From Rheinheimera sp. A13L (GTDB lineage: Bacteria > Pseudomonadota > Gammaproteobacteria > Enterobacterales > Alteromonadaceae), in NCBI RefSeq assembly GCF_000217935.1, contig NZ_AFHI01000034.1:157109-221108 (forward strand): 64,000 nt of DNA. Reading direction: 5' to 3'. Each line of letters opens with the position of its first letter. The first letter of the stretch is position 1. Made by a program: the position numbers and the translations under genes. The notes below the pieces were generated by a model. It had not been told where the DNA came from. It searched no databases and worked only from the letters and a program-made list of their open reading frames with translations. Of this stretch, positions 9,753-18,246 are shown one piece after another.

Positions 9753-10085
9753 TCAGAGATCGGCGTTTTGTTTTCCTGAGGTGTGTGCAGAGGTCTTCAG
9801 TTTTAAATGCAGCGCCGCCTTCACCAACATATGAGCGGTAATAGGTGCTGTAATAAATAAGAACAAGGCAATCAGTAACTGCTGTAAATTTAACTCCCCT
9901 TTGACGAAGTTAAAATAGACGATAGAAGCCAGCACTAAAGCCCCCAAGCCCAGCGTTGTAGCTTTGGTTGGGCCATGCAAACGGGTATAAAAATCCGGTA
10001 ATTTCACCAGAGCAACAGAGCCTAACAACACAAATAAAGATCCTGCCACAGCCAGCAGGGCCACCAGCCATTCAAGCCAACTCAT
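9753..10085 (-). CDS. mnhG: Na+/H+ antiporter subunit G (MrpG/MnhG)
   Basis: A 110-residue membrane protein with three predicted helices and the MnhG/PhaG motif KLPDFYTRLHGPTKATTLG. It is the last gene of a six-gene Mrp operon. Mrp complexes exchange monovalent cations for protons and support alkali and salt tolerance. The length fits the family. Confidence 0.92.
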   Translation of the reverse strand: MSWLEWLVALLAVAGSLFVLLGSVALVKLPDFYTRLHGPTKATTLGLGALVLASIVYFNFVKGELNLQQLLIALFLFITAPITAHMLVKAALHLKLKTSAHTSGKQNADL

Positions 10086-10121
10086 ATTTCGCTCCTTAGT
10101 CTTAGTGTTTTATTCAGCACT

Positions 10122-10391
10122 TTACTCAATGATATCGCCACGCAGTAAAAACTTACATACAGCCACAGTACTGACAAAACCCAGCATCGCAATCAGCAAA
10201 GCCACTTCAAAATTTAAGCTGGTCCGCAGATAAATGCCGTACAGCAACAACAAAGCTATGCTGTTGATATACATAGTATCGAGAGCCAATAAGCGGTCTA
10301 TTACCGAAGGCCCACGAATAGCCGCATACAAATTCATTAATAAGGCGAGTCCCACCACACAAAAACAGCCTTGCAAAATCAGATCAAGCAT
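10122..10391 (-). CDS. mnhF: Na+/H+ antiporter subunit F (MrpF/MnhF)
   Basis: An 89-residue protein with three membrane helices and the family signature RGPSVIDRLLALDTM. MrpF is a small structural subunit of the Mrp antiporter. Its start overlaps the mnhE stop by one base; mnhG follows after 36 bases. Confidence 0.92.
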   Translation of the reverse strand: MLDLILQGCFCVVGLALLMNLYAAIRGPSVIDRLLALDTMYINSIALLLLYGIYLRTSLNFEVALLIAMLGFVSTVAVCKFLLRGDIIE

Positions 10392-10900
10392 TAAAATATC
10401 TCCTTTAATGGAGCTTCGTAGCGCTCTTTGATCTGCTGAATTAACTCAGCTTCATCGGCTAAATCCAGCACATGCACCAGCAAATAACGTGGCTCATCAA
10501 TACCTGCATTCAAAGGTAAAACCTCGGCGCTCACAGTACCAGGCGTTAAAGAGACAGTACTGGCCAAAAAAGTAATAGACAGATTGTCTGTTAAATCCAG
10601 CGGTACCTTAATAAAGGCTGGCCGCAAGCGTTTATTCGGCCCCACCACAAGCCGCACAACCTGCATATTAGCCACTACAATATCCCATAACACCATCAGG
10701 CCATAACGTATGGCGGTGCCAGGACTTTTCATGCCAGGCTGAACCAGACGGAACTTATGAATAAGCTGTGGAATTAACCAGGCCAATACCACACCAAAAA
10801 ACAAATGGAAAAACTCCACGCTGTTATTCAGTAAAAGCCAGACCAAAAATAAAAACAGACTACGAATGGGGGTTGGCCACCACTTCTTTAGCGATTTCAT
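10391..10900 (-). CDS. mnhE: Na+/H+ antiporter subunit E (MrpE/MnhE)
   Basis: A 169-residue MnhE-family protein with an N-terminal membrane region and a C-terminal soluble part containing TVSLTPGTVSAEV, the family hallmark. The frame stays open upstream to 10963, but the ATG at 10900 (MKSLKKWWPTPIRSL) gives the normal family start and overlaps the mnhD stop by one base. Confidence 0.91.
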   Translation of the reverse strand: MKSLKKWWPTPIRSLFLFLVWLLLNNSVEFFHLFFGVVLAWLIPQLIHKFRLVQPGMKSPGTAIRYGLMVLWDIVVANMQVVRLVVGPNKRLRPAFIKVPLDLTDNLSITFLASTVSLTPGTVSAEVLPLNAGIDEPRYLLVHVLDLADEAELIQQIKERYEAPLKEIF

Positions 10901-12390
10901 CAGAAGGCTCCCGGAGTGAGATGAGCAATAGCCTGCAACTGAGCCGCTGCAGCCTGACACCATTCGGTTAAAGGCCCTGCAAACAGACTTAACAAAGGAC
11001 TGGCCAACACCAACAGTACCAGTGCAGTACCGCGACGCCCACCCGCCATGCGGGCTTCTGTATCAGTTCCGGCGACTTGCCAGAATAAAATGCTGCCCGC
11101 TCTGCTTAATGCAATCAGCAACAACAAACTGCTGCCTAATAAGGCCGACCAGTACCACAACATAGCATTGCCTTGTGGCACTGCTTGCAACAGCAATAAC
11201 TTACCAATGAAGCCAGAAAATGGCGGCATGCCTACTATGCTCAGTGCAACCACAATAAAGGCTGAACCAAGCAACACTGGTTGGGCGACTTTCCGGCCAT
11301 TCACTAAACGGTCTCCGGCTTTTCCACGCTGATGAGCAATCAAATCGGCCAGTAAAAATAAGGCTGCTGTAGCCAGAGTTGAATGCACCAGATAATACAG
11401 CAGGGCTTGCACGGACTCAGGTGTACCTAATGACAGAATAGCGACCAAAGAGCCAACAGACACCACCACCAGATAACTGGCCATTTTACGTAAATCTTCA
11501 CTGGCTAAAACGCCCAGTACACCCATCACAATAGTCAGAAGACCAGCCCACCAGAGCACAGGGAAGACCCAACTTGCGACAAAACCAGCGTCCTGCAGCA
11601 CCATAGCAAAGACCCGCAGCAGGCTGTAAATACCAACCTTGGTCATAATGGCAAACAATGCAGCCACAGCTGGCGTGACCGAAGAATAAGCGCTACCTAA
11701 CCAGAAATGCAGAGGCATCACTGCGGCTTTTAAGCCAAACACCACCAACAGCAGCGCCACAGCAGCCTGCAATAACTGCAGTTGAGTGTCTGACAAAGTT
11801 GCGACTTTAGCGCCCAAATCCAGCATATTCAGTGTGCCTGAAGCACCATAAATCAATGCCAGTGCAAACAAAAATAAGGCCGACCCCACCAGATTCAGAA
11901 CAACATAATGCACTGCAGCTTTGGTTTTTGCTTTGCCACCACCATGGATCAATAAGGAGTAGGACGCAATCAGCAGCACTTCAAAAAATACAAAGAGGTT
12001 AAATAAATCTGCAGTTAAAAAGGCGCCGTTAATACCCATCAGTTGGAAATGCAGCAAAGAATGAAAGAAAAATCCCCCCTCATCTTCACCACTGCTGGCA
12101 TATAAACTGGATGCAACTGCCAGTACAGCTGTCAGACACAACATCAGGCTACTGACCTGATCCAATAATAAACTGATACCAAAAGGTGCAGCCCAGTTCC
12201 CCAGTTGATAGAGTTGGGCCGGGTTATTGGTGCTTTGTATCAGCAGCACAATACTGCATAACAACAACACAATAGAGCCGCCGACACTCAAATAACGGCG
12301 CAATAACAAGCTGCGGTCAAAAGGGGGCAACAAGGTCAGCAAAGCCACCAGCAAAGGCCAAATGATCGGCAAAATAATCAGATGGTTCAT
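10900..12390 (-). CDS. mnhD: Na+/H+ antiporter subunit D (MrpD/MnhD), complex I-like
   Basis: A 496-residue, roughly 14-helix membrane protein of the proton-conducting NADH:quinone oxidoreductase/Mrp antiporter family (related to NuoM/NuoN). The conserved segment PLHFWLGSAYSSVTPAVAALF contains the expected Lys-free Pro-Leu-His motif of the ion channel half. It overlaps mnhC by 4 bases. With the subunit A/B fusion it forms the ion-translocating part of the complex. Confidence 0.93.
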   Translation of the reverse strand: MNHLIILPIIWPLLVALLTLLPPFDRSLLLRRYLSVGGSIVLLLCSIVLLIQSTNNPAQLYQLGNWAAPFGISLLLDQVSSLMLCLTAVLAVASSLYASSGEDEGGFFFHSLLHFQLMGINGAFLTADLFNLFVFFEVLLIASYSLLIHGGGKAKTKAAVHYVVLNLVGSALFLFALALIYGASGTLNMLDLGAKVATLSDTQLQLLQAAVALLLVVFGLKAAVMPLHFWLGSAYSSVTPAVAALFAIMTKVGIYSLLRVFAMVLQDAGFVASWVFPVLWWAGLLTIVMGVLGVLASEDLRKMASYLVVVSVGSLVAILSLGTPESVQALLYYLVHSTLATAALFLLADLIAHQRGKAGDRLVNGRKVAQPVLLGSAFIVVALSIVGMPPFSGFIGKLLLLQAVPQGNAMLWYWSALLGSSLLLLIALSRAGSILFWQVAGTDTEARMAGGRRGTALVLLVLASPLLSLFAGPLTEWCQAAAAQLQAIAHLTPGAF

Positions 12391-12743
12391 GACGAAGCTC
12401 CCTGCCGGGTGTTTTTCGCTACGGGTAATTTACCATCCACATGATCATTACCTAAATCAGCACGAGCGCGGATGGACAACACCACCAGAAAAGCTGTCAT
12501 CGCAAAACCAATCACAATAGCAGTCAGCACCAGAGCCTGAGGCAGCGGATCGGCATATTCTTCAGTGGCATTGAGCACAGCACCAGCCCCTATTTTTAAT
12601 CCGCCACTGGAAAAAATGAATAAATTCACTGCATAAGACAACATGGTCAACCCCAGCATCACAGCAAAGGTTCTGGCCCGTAAAATCAGAAACACAGCGC
12701 AGCAGGTAAGCACACCTATAATAATAGCGACCAATAATTCCAT
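12387..12743 (-). CDS. mnhC: Na+/H+ antiporter subunit C (MrpC/MnhC)
   Basis: A 118-residue three-helix protein related to NuoK, with the family motif YADPLPQALVLTAIVIGFA. It overlaps mnhD by 4 bases and the subunit A/B gene by one base. Confidence 0.93.
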   Translation of the reverse strand: MELLVAIIIGVLTCCAVFLILRARTFAVMLGLTMLSYAVNLFIFSSGGLKIGAGAVLNATEEYADPLPQALVLTAIVIGFAMTAFLVVLSIRARADLGNDHVDGKLPVAKNTRQGASS

Positions 12744-15541
12744 TAGCTTTGTCCCCTGTTTACAGGCCTGTGTTCAGTGGTCATTTTACCTAAGTTGGCT
12801 AAAATCATCAGAGTCGCCCCTACTACTGTCAGATAAACCCCTAAATCAAAGGCAATTGCACTTGCCAGTTCTATTTCGCCAAAAAGTGGCAGTTGGAAAT
12901 AATCAAACCAGGAGGTTAAAAAGGGCCGTCCAAAAGCCCAACTGGCGACACCAGTCAAAGTGGATATCAGCACGCCAGCCGCAACCAGACGATGATAGTC
13001 CAGCGTTAAACGTTCACGTACCCAATCCACCCCTTGTGCCACGTACTGCAAAATAATGGCGATAGCCGTGATTAAGCCCGCCACAAATCCGCCACCTGGT
13101 AAGTTGTGACCACGGAAGAAAATATAAACCGACACTAACAAGGCTAAAGGCAACAAAGCTTGCGATACGACTGCCAACAACATAGGGTGTTTATCCAAAG
13201 CCCATTGCCGCCCTTCCGCATCTGAGCTCGACCTGAATAAAGGTAAACGGGTCAAGAGTTTAAATATACCCAAAGCGGCAATACCCAAAACTGTAATTTC
13301 GCCTAAGGTATCAAAACCACGGAAGTCGACCAGAATCACGTTGACGACGTTGTAGCCGCCACCGCCAATTTTAGAATTGGCGAGGAAAAAGTCCGAAATA
13401 CGTTGTTGCGGTTCCAGCATCAAGGCATAACTTAAACTGCCAATCACCACACCACAGATGGACGCTATTGCTCCATCGCGGATCAACCGGCCAGCATTGG
13501 ATGCCCTGCTGATTTTGTGAGGCAGGAAAAATAACGCCAACATCAACAGCACTATAGTCACTACTTCCACCGCCAACTGAGTTAAAGCCAGATCCGGTGC
13601 TGAAAACCGCACAAAAATGAGCGTTACCACTAAACCTACAATAGAAATCATCACTAAAGATAACAAGCGCTGACGCTGACACAATACAGTAGCTATGGCC
13701 GCTATAGCGGCAACAAAACTGGCAGCAAACATCAGCGTATCAGGCTTTTGCATAGCATTGTGTTGCGTAAATTGTCCCATTTGCTGCAAAGGCCAAATCA
13801 ACAGCATCGCCACTATCACAAACATCCAGACTAAATAACGTTGCAGCGTCGCCGACTCAAACCGATGATGCCATTTTTTCGCAAAGCCTAATAAAGCATT
13901 AATTTTTACTTCAAAAAACTGCAGCGGGTTCAGCTCTGGCAACTCAGCCTGAAAACGAAACAGATGTTTGCGGTTGAAATACAACAAAATACCCAGGGTC
14001 AAAGCCAATACACTCATCATTAAGGGTAAATTAATGCCATGCCAAATCGACAGACTGTAGACAGGCAAAGGGCCAGCTAACACTGCTGTAGAGGCAATAG
14101 CTAATAGATCCCCTACGACATAGGCAGGCGCCAGTCCCACCAGAATACAAAGAGCAACCAGCACTTCAACCGGTACTCTCATATAACGGGGCGGTTCGTG
14201 AGGGGTACGGGGCAACCCCTTGGGTTGACCGTTAAAAAACACATCGTGAATAAAACGGGCTGAATAAGCCACAGACAAAGTTGCAGCTACAGTAGCAAGC
14301 ACAGGGATCAGCCAGGACAAAGCTCCTAGTACTTCCTGATGCAGAGTTTCGGCAAAAAACATTTCTTTGGACAAAAAGCCGTTCAGTAAAGGCACACCGG
14401 CCATAGATGCAGAAGCCACCATGGCAAGCGTCGCTGTCACAGGCATAAATTGCCAGAGGCCATTGAGTTTTCGCATATCACGCGAACCTGACTCATGGTC
14501 AATAATACCAGCGGCCATAAACAAAGAGGCTTTAAAAATAGCGTGATTGATAATATGGAAAATAGCTGCGACCGCAGCCAGATCAGTGCCTAAGCCAAAC
14601 AACAACGTGATTAAACCTAAGTGACTGATGGTGGAATACGCCAGCAAGCCTTTTAAGTCATGCTGAAACAACGCCAGATAAGCACCCACCAACAATGTGG
14701 TCATGCCGGTGATAGTGACCATCAAAAACCATAAGTCACTGCCAGCCAATAAAGGATACATCCGGGCCAATAAAAAAATGCCCGCTTTCACCATAGTGGC
14801 CGAGTGCAGGTAAGCGCTGACAGGGGTTGGTGCCGACATCGCGTTTGGCAGCCAGAAATGAAACGGAAACTGTGCTGATTTGGTGAAAGCACCCAGCAAG
14901 ACCAGAATTAAAATCACAGGATACAACGAATGCTGCTGCAACACTGCGGCCTGAGACAGCACCACATCCAGCTCAAAACTACCCAATACATTGCCAATTA
15001 ATAAGATACCGGCAAGCAAGGCTAAACCACCAAAACCTGTGATCATCAGCGCCATACGGGCCCCCAGGCGTGCGTCCGCTCTGTGCCACCAGAAACTGAT
15101 TAACAAAAAGGAACTGATACTGGTCAGCTCCCAGAACACCCATAACTGCAGCAGGTTATTCGACAACACTATGCCCAGCATGGCTGTCATAAACAGCATT
15201 AAGAAGCCATAAAACCGCGCCATCGAATCTTTTTCAGACAAGTAATAACGGGCGTATAAAATGATCAGTAAACCAATGCCAAGGATCAAAAACAGAAATA
15301 AAAGTGACAGGCCATCCAGCCGGAAGCTTACAGACAAGCCCAAAGCTTCGACCCAGGACAACTTATAGAATAAGGTTTCACCAGCAAACACAGCTGGCGC
15401 CAGCTGTAATACTAAAGTTAAAGCAGCCAGGGGTAATAAAGCGGTAGCAAGAGCACTGTAACTACGTGACCATCGCGCCGTCACTACTGGCACTAAAGAG
15501 CCGATCAAAGGAAATAAGACTATCAACAGAAGCTCAATCAT
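12743..15541 (-). CDS. mnhA: Na+/H+ antiporter subunit A/B fusion (MrpAB)
   Basis: A 932-residue membrane protein. The N-terminal about 600 residues are the NuoL-like MrpA channel (motifs [11 protein letters not shown] and [30 protein letters not shown], seen in segments). The middle carries the MrpA C-terminal domains. The last about 130 residues resemble MrpB ([19 protein letters not shown] and a final helix set). There is no separate mnhB gene, so this is the fused A/B type that occurs in many proteobacteria. It is the first gene of the operon. Confidence 0.93.
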   Translation of the reverse strand: MIELLLIVLFPLIGSLVPVVTARWSRSYSALATALLPLAALTLVLQLAPAVFAGETLFYKLSWVEALGLSVSFRLDGLSLLFLFLILGIGLLIILYARYYLSEKDSMARFYGFLMLFMTAMLGIVLSNNLLQLWVFWELTSISSFLLISFWWHRADARLGARMALMITGFGGLALLAGILLIGNVLGSFELDVVLSQAAVLQQHSLYPVILILVLLGAFTKSAQFPFHFWLPNAMSAPTPVSAYLHSATMVKAGIFLLARMYPLLAGSDLWFLMVTITGMTTLLVGAYLALFQHDLKGLLAYSTISHLGLITLLFGLGTDLAAVAAIFHIINHAIFKASLFMAAGIIDHESGSRDMRKLNGLWQFMPVTATLAMVASASMAGVPLLNGFLSKEMFFAETLHQEVLGALSWLIPVLATVAATLSVAYSARFIHDVFFNGQPKGLPRTPHEPPRYMRVPVEVLVALCILVGLAPAYVVGDLLAIASTAVLAGPLPVYSLSIWHGINLPLMMSVLALTLGILLYFNRKHLFRFQAELPELNPLQFFEVKINALLGFAKKWHHRFESATLQRYLVWMFVIVAMLLIWPLQQMGQFTQHNAMQKPDTLMFAASFVAAIAAIATVLCQRQRLLSLVMISIVGLVVTLIFVRFSAPDLALTQLAVEVVTIVLLMLALFFLPHKISRASNAGRLIRDGAIASICGVVIGSLSYALMLEPQQRISDFFLANSKIGGGGYNVVNVILVDFRGFDTLGEITVLGIAALGIFKLLTRLPLFRSSSDAEGRQWALDKHPMLLAVVSQALLPLALLVSVYIFFRGHNLPGGGFVAGLITAIAIILQYVAQGVDWVRERLTLDYHRLVAAGVLISTLTGVASWAFGRPFLTSWFDYFQLPLFGEIELASAIAFDLGVYLTVVGATLMILANLGKMTTEHRPVNRGQS

Positions 15542-16330
15542 GTACTTACATCCTCTTAGCGGGCTGAGTTGTGTTCACTTGTAGTAGCAAAGAAAACACC
15601 CTGAGCAATTTGGCAAGCAACAAAGATTCCTTGCGCCTGACAGAGGGTTAAATGCCCTGAAAATTTTACATGCCGTACTTTATACCTGTCCGCATACAAG
15701 CTGTCCAGACGTTCTGGTCTCTGACAAGCTGAAGTGGATAAAAACAAAGATCAGAGGCATTATATCGCTGATCCATAACAATTTAATGCTTGCTCTGCAC
15801 TAATAAAAATGTGATCTGATCAGGAAGTGTTGCCACACTGGTTAAGTTTATTCCAGAGGGGCGCCTGACCAGAAAATTAATGTATCAAACCAAAGCTATG
15901 GCAGAAGCTTTCATACTAACGACTCAGGAGCAGAGTGTTGTTCATCGGATCTGGGTTTTGTTATTTACCATAGTTCAAATCTATGTAAAAGTGATGACAA
16001 GCACACAAAAATTATCAGTTAGTTCAGTTTGTTATACCAAGAGCCTGTTGTTTCTCTCAAGAGAGGCGAGTGACACAATAAGATGAAAACAATAAGTCAC
16101 AAGCCAGCATAGGCCTGATCATTAAATCTGACTATAAACTGACAGTTGTAAACGAAATACAATCTGGTGGGTGTAAAATATAAAAAATTCGAAAAAAAAA
16201 CAAAATTAACGGCGACATCAGTTGTCACGCTGGAAAAAACTAAGTAAAACATCAGTGCTTGTGAAACTTTATTCACTAAAATAAAAATATCAGCTTAAAT
16301 TAATTAAAATAATTACTGCAGGAACTCATT
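15542..16330. other. long intergenic region without a supported gene
   Basis: These 789 bases hold two short open frames (15556-15747 minus; 15880-16086 plus), neither with recognisable protein features or a good ribosome site. The left part is the leader and promoter zone of the Mrp operon. The right part (about 16090-16330) is very A+T-rich and must carry the promoter of the small HTH gene; a poor candidate is TTGTGA (16259) with TAAAAA 17 bases later. No tRNA or known structured RNA was recognised. Confidence 0.5.
15752..15781 (-). promoter_or_regulatory. possible promoter of the Mrp operon (-10 TATAAT)
   Basis: On the minus strand a perfect -10 hexamer TATAAT lies at 15764-15759, with only a weak -35 (ATTAAA) at the 17-base distance. 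Transcription from here would leave a leader of about 210 bases before the mnhA start at 15541. The box was picked by eye and the weak -35 lowers confidence. Confidence 0.4.
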
Positions 16331-16513
16331 ATGGCAATACTTAACGTTGCAGAAGTCGCCGCCTTTTTAGGTATCCAGGAGATCCGTGTTGAACGTCTGG
16401 CACGCGAAAATCTGTTAGTCGCCAACGGCAAGGATGATGAAGGTAAACCTCTGTTTGATGAAGAAGATGTAAAACGTTACAAAATTCTGGCCGAGCGTTT
16501 AGGCGGACTGTAA
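16331..16513 (+). CDS. small helix-turn-helix (excisionase/MerR-type) DNA-binding protein
   Basis: This 60-residue protein reads as a winged helix-turn-helix of the HTH_17/excisionase type: an N-terminal helix pair (VAEVAAFLGIQEIRVERLAR) and a Phe-Asp-Glu-Glu-Asp-Val segment typical of 'read-out' helices in this fold. The ATG follows a GCAGGAA ribosome site. It stands alone between a long A+T-rich region and the convergent thiamine operon (4 bases before the stop of the kinase gene). The gene looks intact; its targets are unknown. Confidence 0.7.
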   Translation: MAILNVAEVAAFLGIQEIRVERLARENLLVANGKDDEGKPLFDEEDVKRYKILAERLGGL

Positions 16514-16516
16514 AAC

Positions 16517-17410
16517 CTAGCCCTGAACAAGCCGCAGTAAATGCTGGTAACAGTCTGCTGCGGCTTGTTTGTGTCTGGGGTCCTGGTTGTCCAGCTCTTC
16601 TTGCCAGTACCACAACCAACAAAAGCCTGAATACACTATTTTCGCCAGTGCCACTTTTTCCAATAACTGCACACTGCAAGCCGAACCTCTGACCGCTCTG
16701 TAACTGTCCAGTAATAGCTGTTGTTCTGCCTCAGATAAGTCGAACTGCACTGTCAAAGCCACTAAATCAAAGACTACATCCGCCAACTGGCAGTATTCAA
16801 AATCAATCAGCCATAGTTTCTGTTGCCAGAGCAACAAATTTTGCCCATGCAAGTCCATATGGCATAAACCTATGTCTGCCTGAAAATACTGTAAATCGCG
16901 GGCCGCGGTGATCAATGGCAACCAGATATTTTGCGCTTCGGCCGTCCAATAGGGTTCCAGCTGAGTTTTTAATTGCTGTAAATACAGCCAGGGATCCAGC
17001 ACCGCAGTTTGTACTGGTAACTGATGTAAAGTAGCCAGTTTTTGGGCTAAAGCCGAAATATTCTGCCGGATATAAGCCACTGAAGGGCTTTGAGCTTCAG
17101 GCAAAAACTCGGTGATCAACATACGCTGATGGTTATTCAGGCACAAAGGTGCCGGCGCTAAACCAGCGGCAGCGGCAGCATGCTGACAACGTAACTCCTG
17201 CTGCCGGCAAACGCCCAATACCGAAGGACCATAATGTCGCAGCACATAATGGCCTCTGTTGGTTTGCACCTGATAAGAGCTGGTTCTTTTGCCTTGCGTC
17301 AGCTGCTTTAGCAACAGCGGCTCGTGATCAGCAAAAAACTCCAGTTGCTGGCATAAATGCCAGATCAGGCGGGGTTCATCTGCTGTTGTTGCTGGTAGCT
17401 GTTGCGCCAT
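16517..17410 (-). CDS. thiamine kinase-like phosphotransferase (APH/choline kinase fold)
   Basis: The 297-residue protein has the aminoglycoside/choline phosphotransferase motifs: Brenner's loop CHMDLHGQNLLL (His184, Asp186, Asn191) and the Mg-binding LIDFEYC (Asp203). It ends an operon headed by a TPP riboswitch, after a PnuT-type permease. That strongly suggests it phosphorylates thiamine to trap it in the cell, the ThiK role. Choline or ethanolamine kinase is the alternative from sequence alone. The chosen ATG lies 46 bases inside the permease gene; no nearby later start is available. Confidence 0.78.
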   Translation of the reverse strand: MAQQLPATTADEPRLIWHLCQQLEFFADHEPLLLKQLTQGKRTSSYQVQTNRGHYVLRHYGPSVLGVCRQQELRCQHAAAAAGLAPAPLCLNNHQRMLITEFLPEAQSPSVAYIRQNISALAQKLATLHQLPVQTAVLDPWLYLQQLKTQLEPYWTAEAQNIWLPLITAARDLQYFQADIGLCHMDLHGQNLLLWQQKLWLIDFEYCQLADVVFDLVALTVQFDLSEAEQQLLLDSYRAVRGSACSVQLLEKVALAKIVYSGFCWLWYWQEELDNQDPRHKQAAADCYQHLLRLVQG

Positions 17411-17991
17411 ACAAAAAATCCGATCAAAGCGATAATGGTATAGAGTACAAAAAGTGCAGTCGTAAAATACAGATGTTTTTGTATATACACATAAATACAG
17501 ATGGCATCGATCACCACCCAGTACAACCAGTTAGACACCACTTTACGCGCCACCAGATAGGTCGTCATGACGCTAAAGGCCGTAGTTTGTGCATCTATGT
17601 ACGCAAAATCTGCATCAGTGTACTGGTCCATCAAATAACCCAACAGCAAACCACAGAGCGCTGTACCGCCAATTAAATTCAGATGGGTGCCTGCTGACCA
17701 TTCAGTCATACCCGACTGTCCGGCGGGCAGCTGTACCTGTTGTTGCCGCCAGCTGTACCAGCCGTAAAGCGCCATACCAGCGTAATACACCTGCAGTAAG
17801 GCATCAGATAACAAGGCCGAATGCCACATAATATGGGTGTACAACAAAGTGCTGAGCAAAGCGGCTGGCCAACACCATAAGCTCTGTTTCATCGCCAGCA
17901 GCACATAAGCCAGCGCCAGCAAGGTAGCAGCAAGCTCGAGCTGAGTCAGCGTTTTCCAGCCGCTAAAAACCTGCAGCCATGCGTCTAACAT
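17365..17991 (-). CDS. pnuT: PnuC-family permease, probably thiamine transporter PnuT
   Basis: A 208-residue PnuC-family membrane protein with about seven helices. The family signature is seen in GWYSWRQQQ and near the C terminus in VARKVVSNWLYWVVIDAICIYVY (Trp-x-x-Trp-Asp-type substrate site). PnuC carries nicotinamide riboside; PnuT paralogues carry thiamine and usually sit under TPP riboswitches, as here. It overlaps the YkoF-like gene upstream by 7 bases and the kinase downstream by 46. Confidence 0.85.
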   Translation of the reverse strand: MLDAWLQVFSGWKTLTQLELAATLLALAYVLLAMKQSLWCWPAALLSTLLYTHIMWHSALLSDALLQVYYAGMALYGWYSWRQQQVQLPAGQSGMTEWSAGTHLNLIGGTALCGLLLGYLMDQYTDADFAYIDAQTTAFSVMTTYLVARKVVSNWLYWVVIDAICIYVYIQKHLYFTTALFVLYTIIALIGFFVWRNSYQQQQQMNPA

Positions 17992-18236
17992 GGCCGTAAA
18001 TCACCGTGCAAAAATTTCACCACAAACACCACTTTGCCATAGGTCTCAAAAGACCAACGAATACCTTGTTGTAACAACGCCATCACTTCGTCGTAATCGC
18101 CAAACACCTGAGTGCTTAATGTATTGGTGATCACCAGTACATTTGGATTGCTGTTCAGTAATTCGATAAAACCTTTAATAGGTTCTATATAGTCACTGGT
18201 TAGTGGGTACTTACTGATTTCAATAGATAATTTCAT
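17985..18236 (-). CDS. YkoF-like / thiamine-binding family small protein
   Basis: An 83-residue protein resembling one half of the YkoF/MTH1187 ferredoxin-like superfamily: it opens MKLSIEISKYPL, has the turn TNTLSTQVFGDYDEVM and ends in a strand KVVFVVKFLHG. YkoF of Bacillus binds thiamine and hydroxymethylpyrimidine. It lies between the TonB receptor and pnuT in the TPP-regulated operon. A role in binding thiamine or a precursor is inferred. It has no signal peptide, so it should act in the cytoplasm. Confidence 0.7.
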   Translation of the reverse strand: MKLSIEISKYPLTSDYIEPIKGFIELLNSNPNVLVITNTLSTQVFGDYDEVMALLQQGIRWSFETYGKVVFVVKFLHGDLRPC

Positions 18237-18246
18237 GATTCACCCT

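Noticed and set aside
13371..13682. 103-codon minus-strand frame inside the mnhA gene
   Set aside because: It is a shadow of the subunit A/B coding sequence in another frame; no ribosome site.
15556..15747. 63-codon minus-strand frame before the Mrp operon
   Set aside because: No ribosome site or recognised motif; it overlaps the likely leader of the operon.
15880..16086. 68-codon plus-strand frame in the long gap
   Set aside because: No ribosome site, no motif, and an A+T-rich non-coding look.
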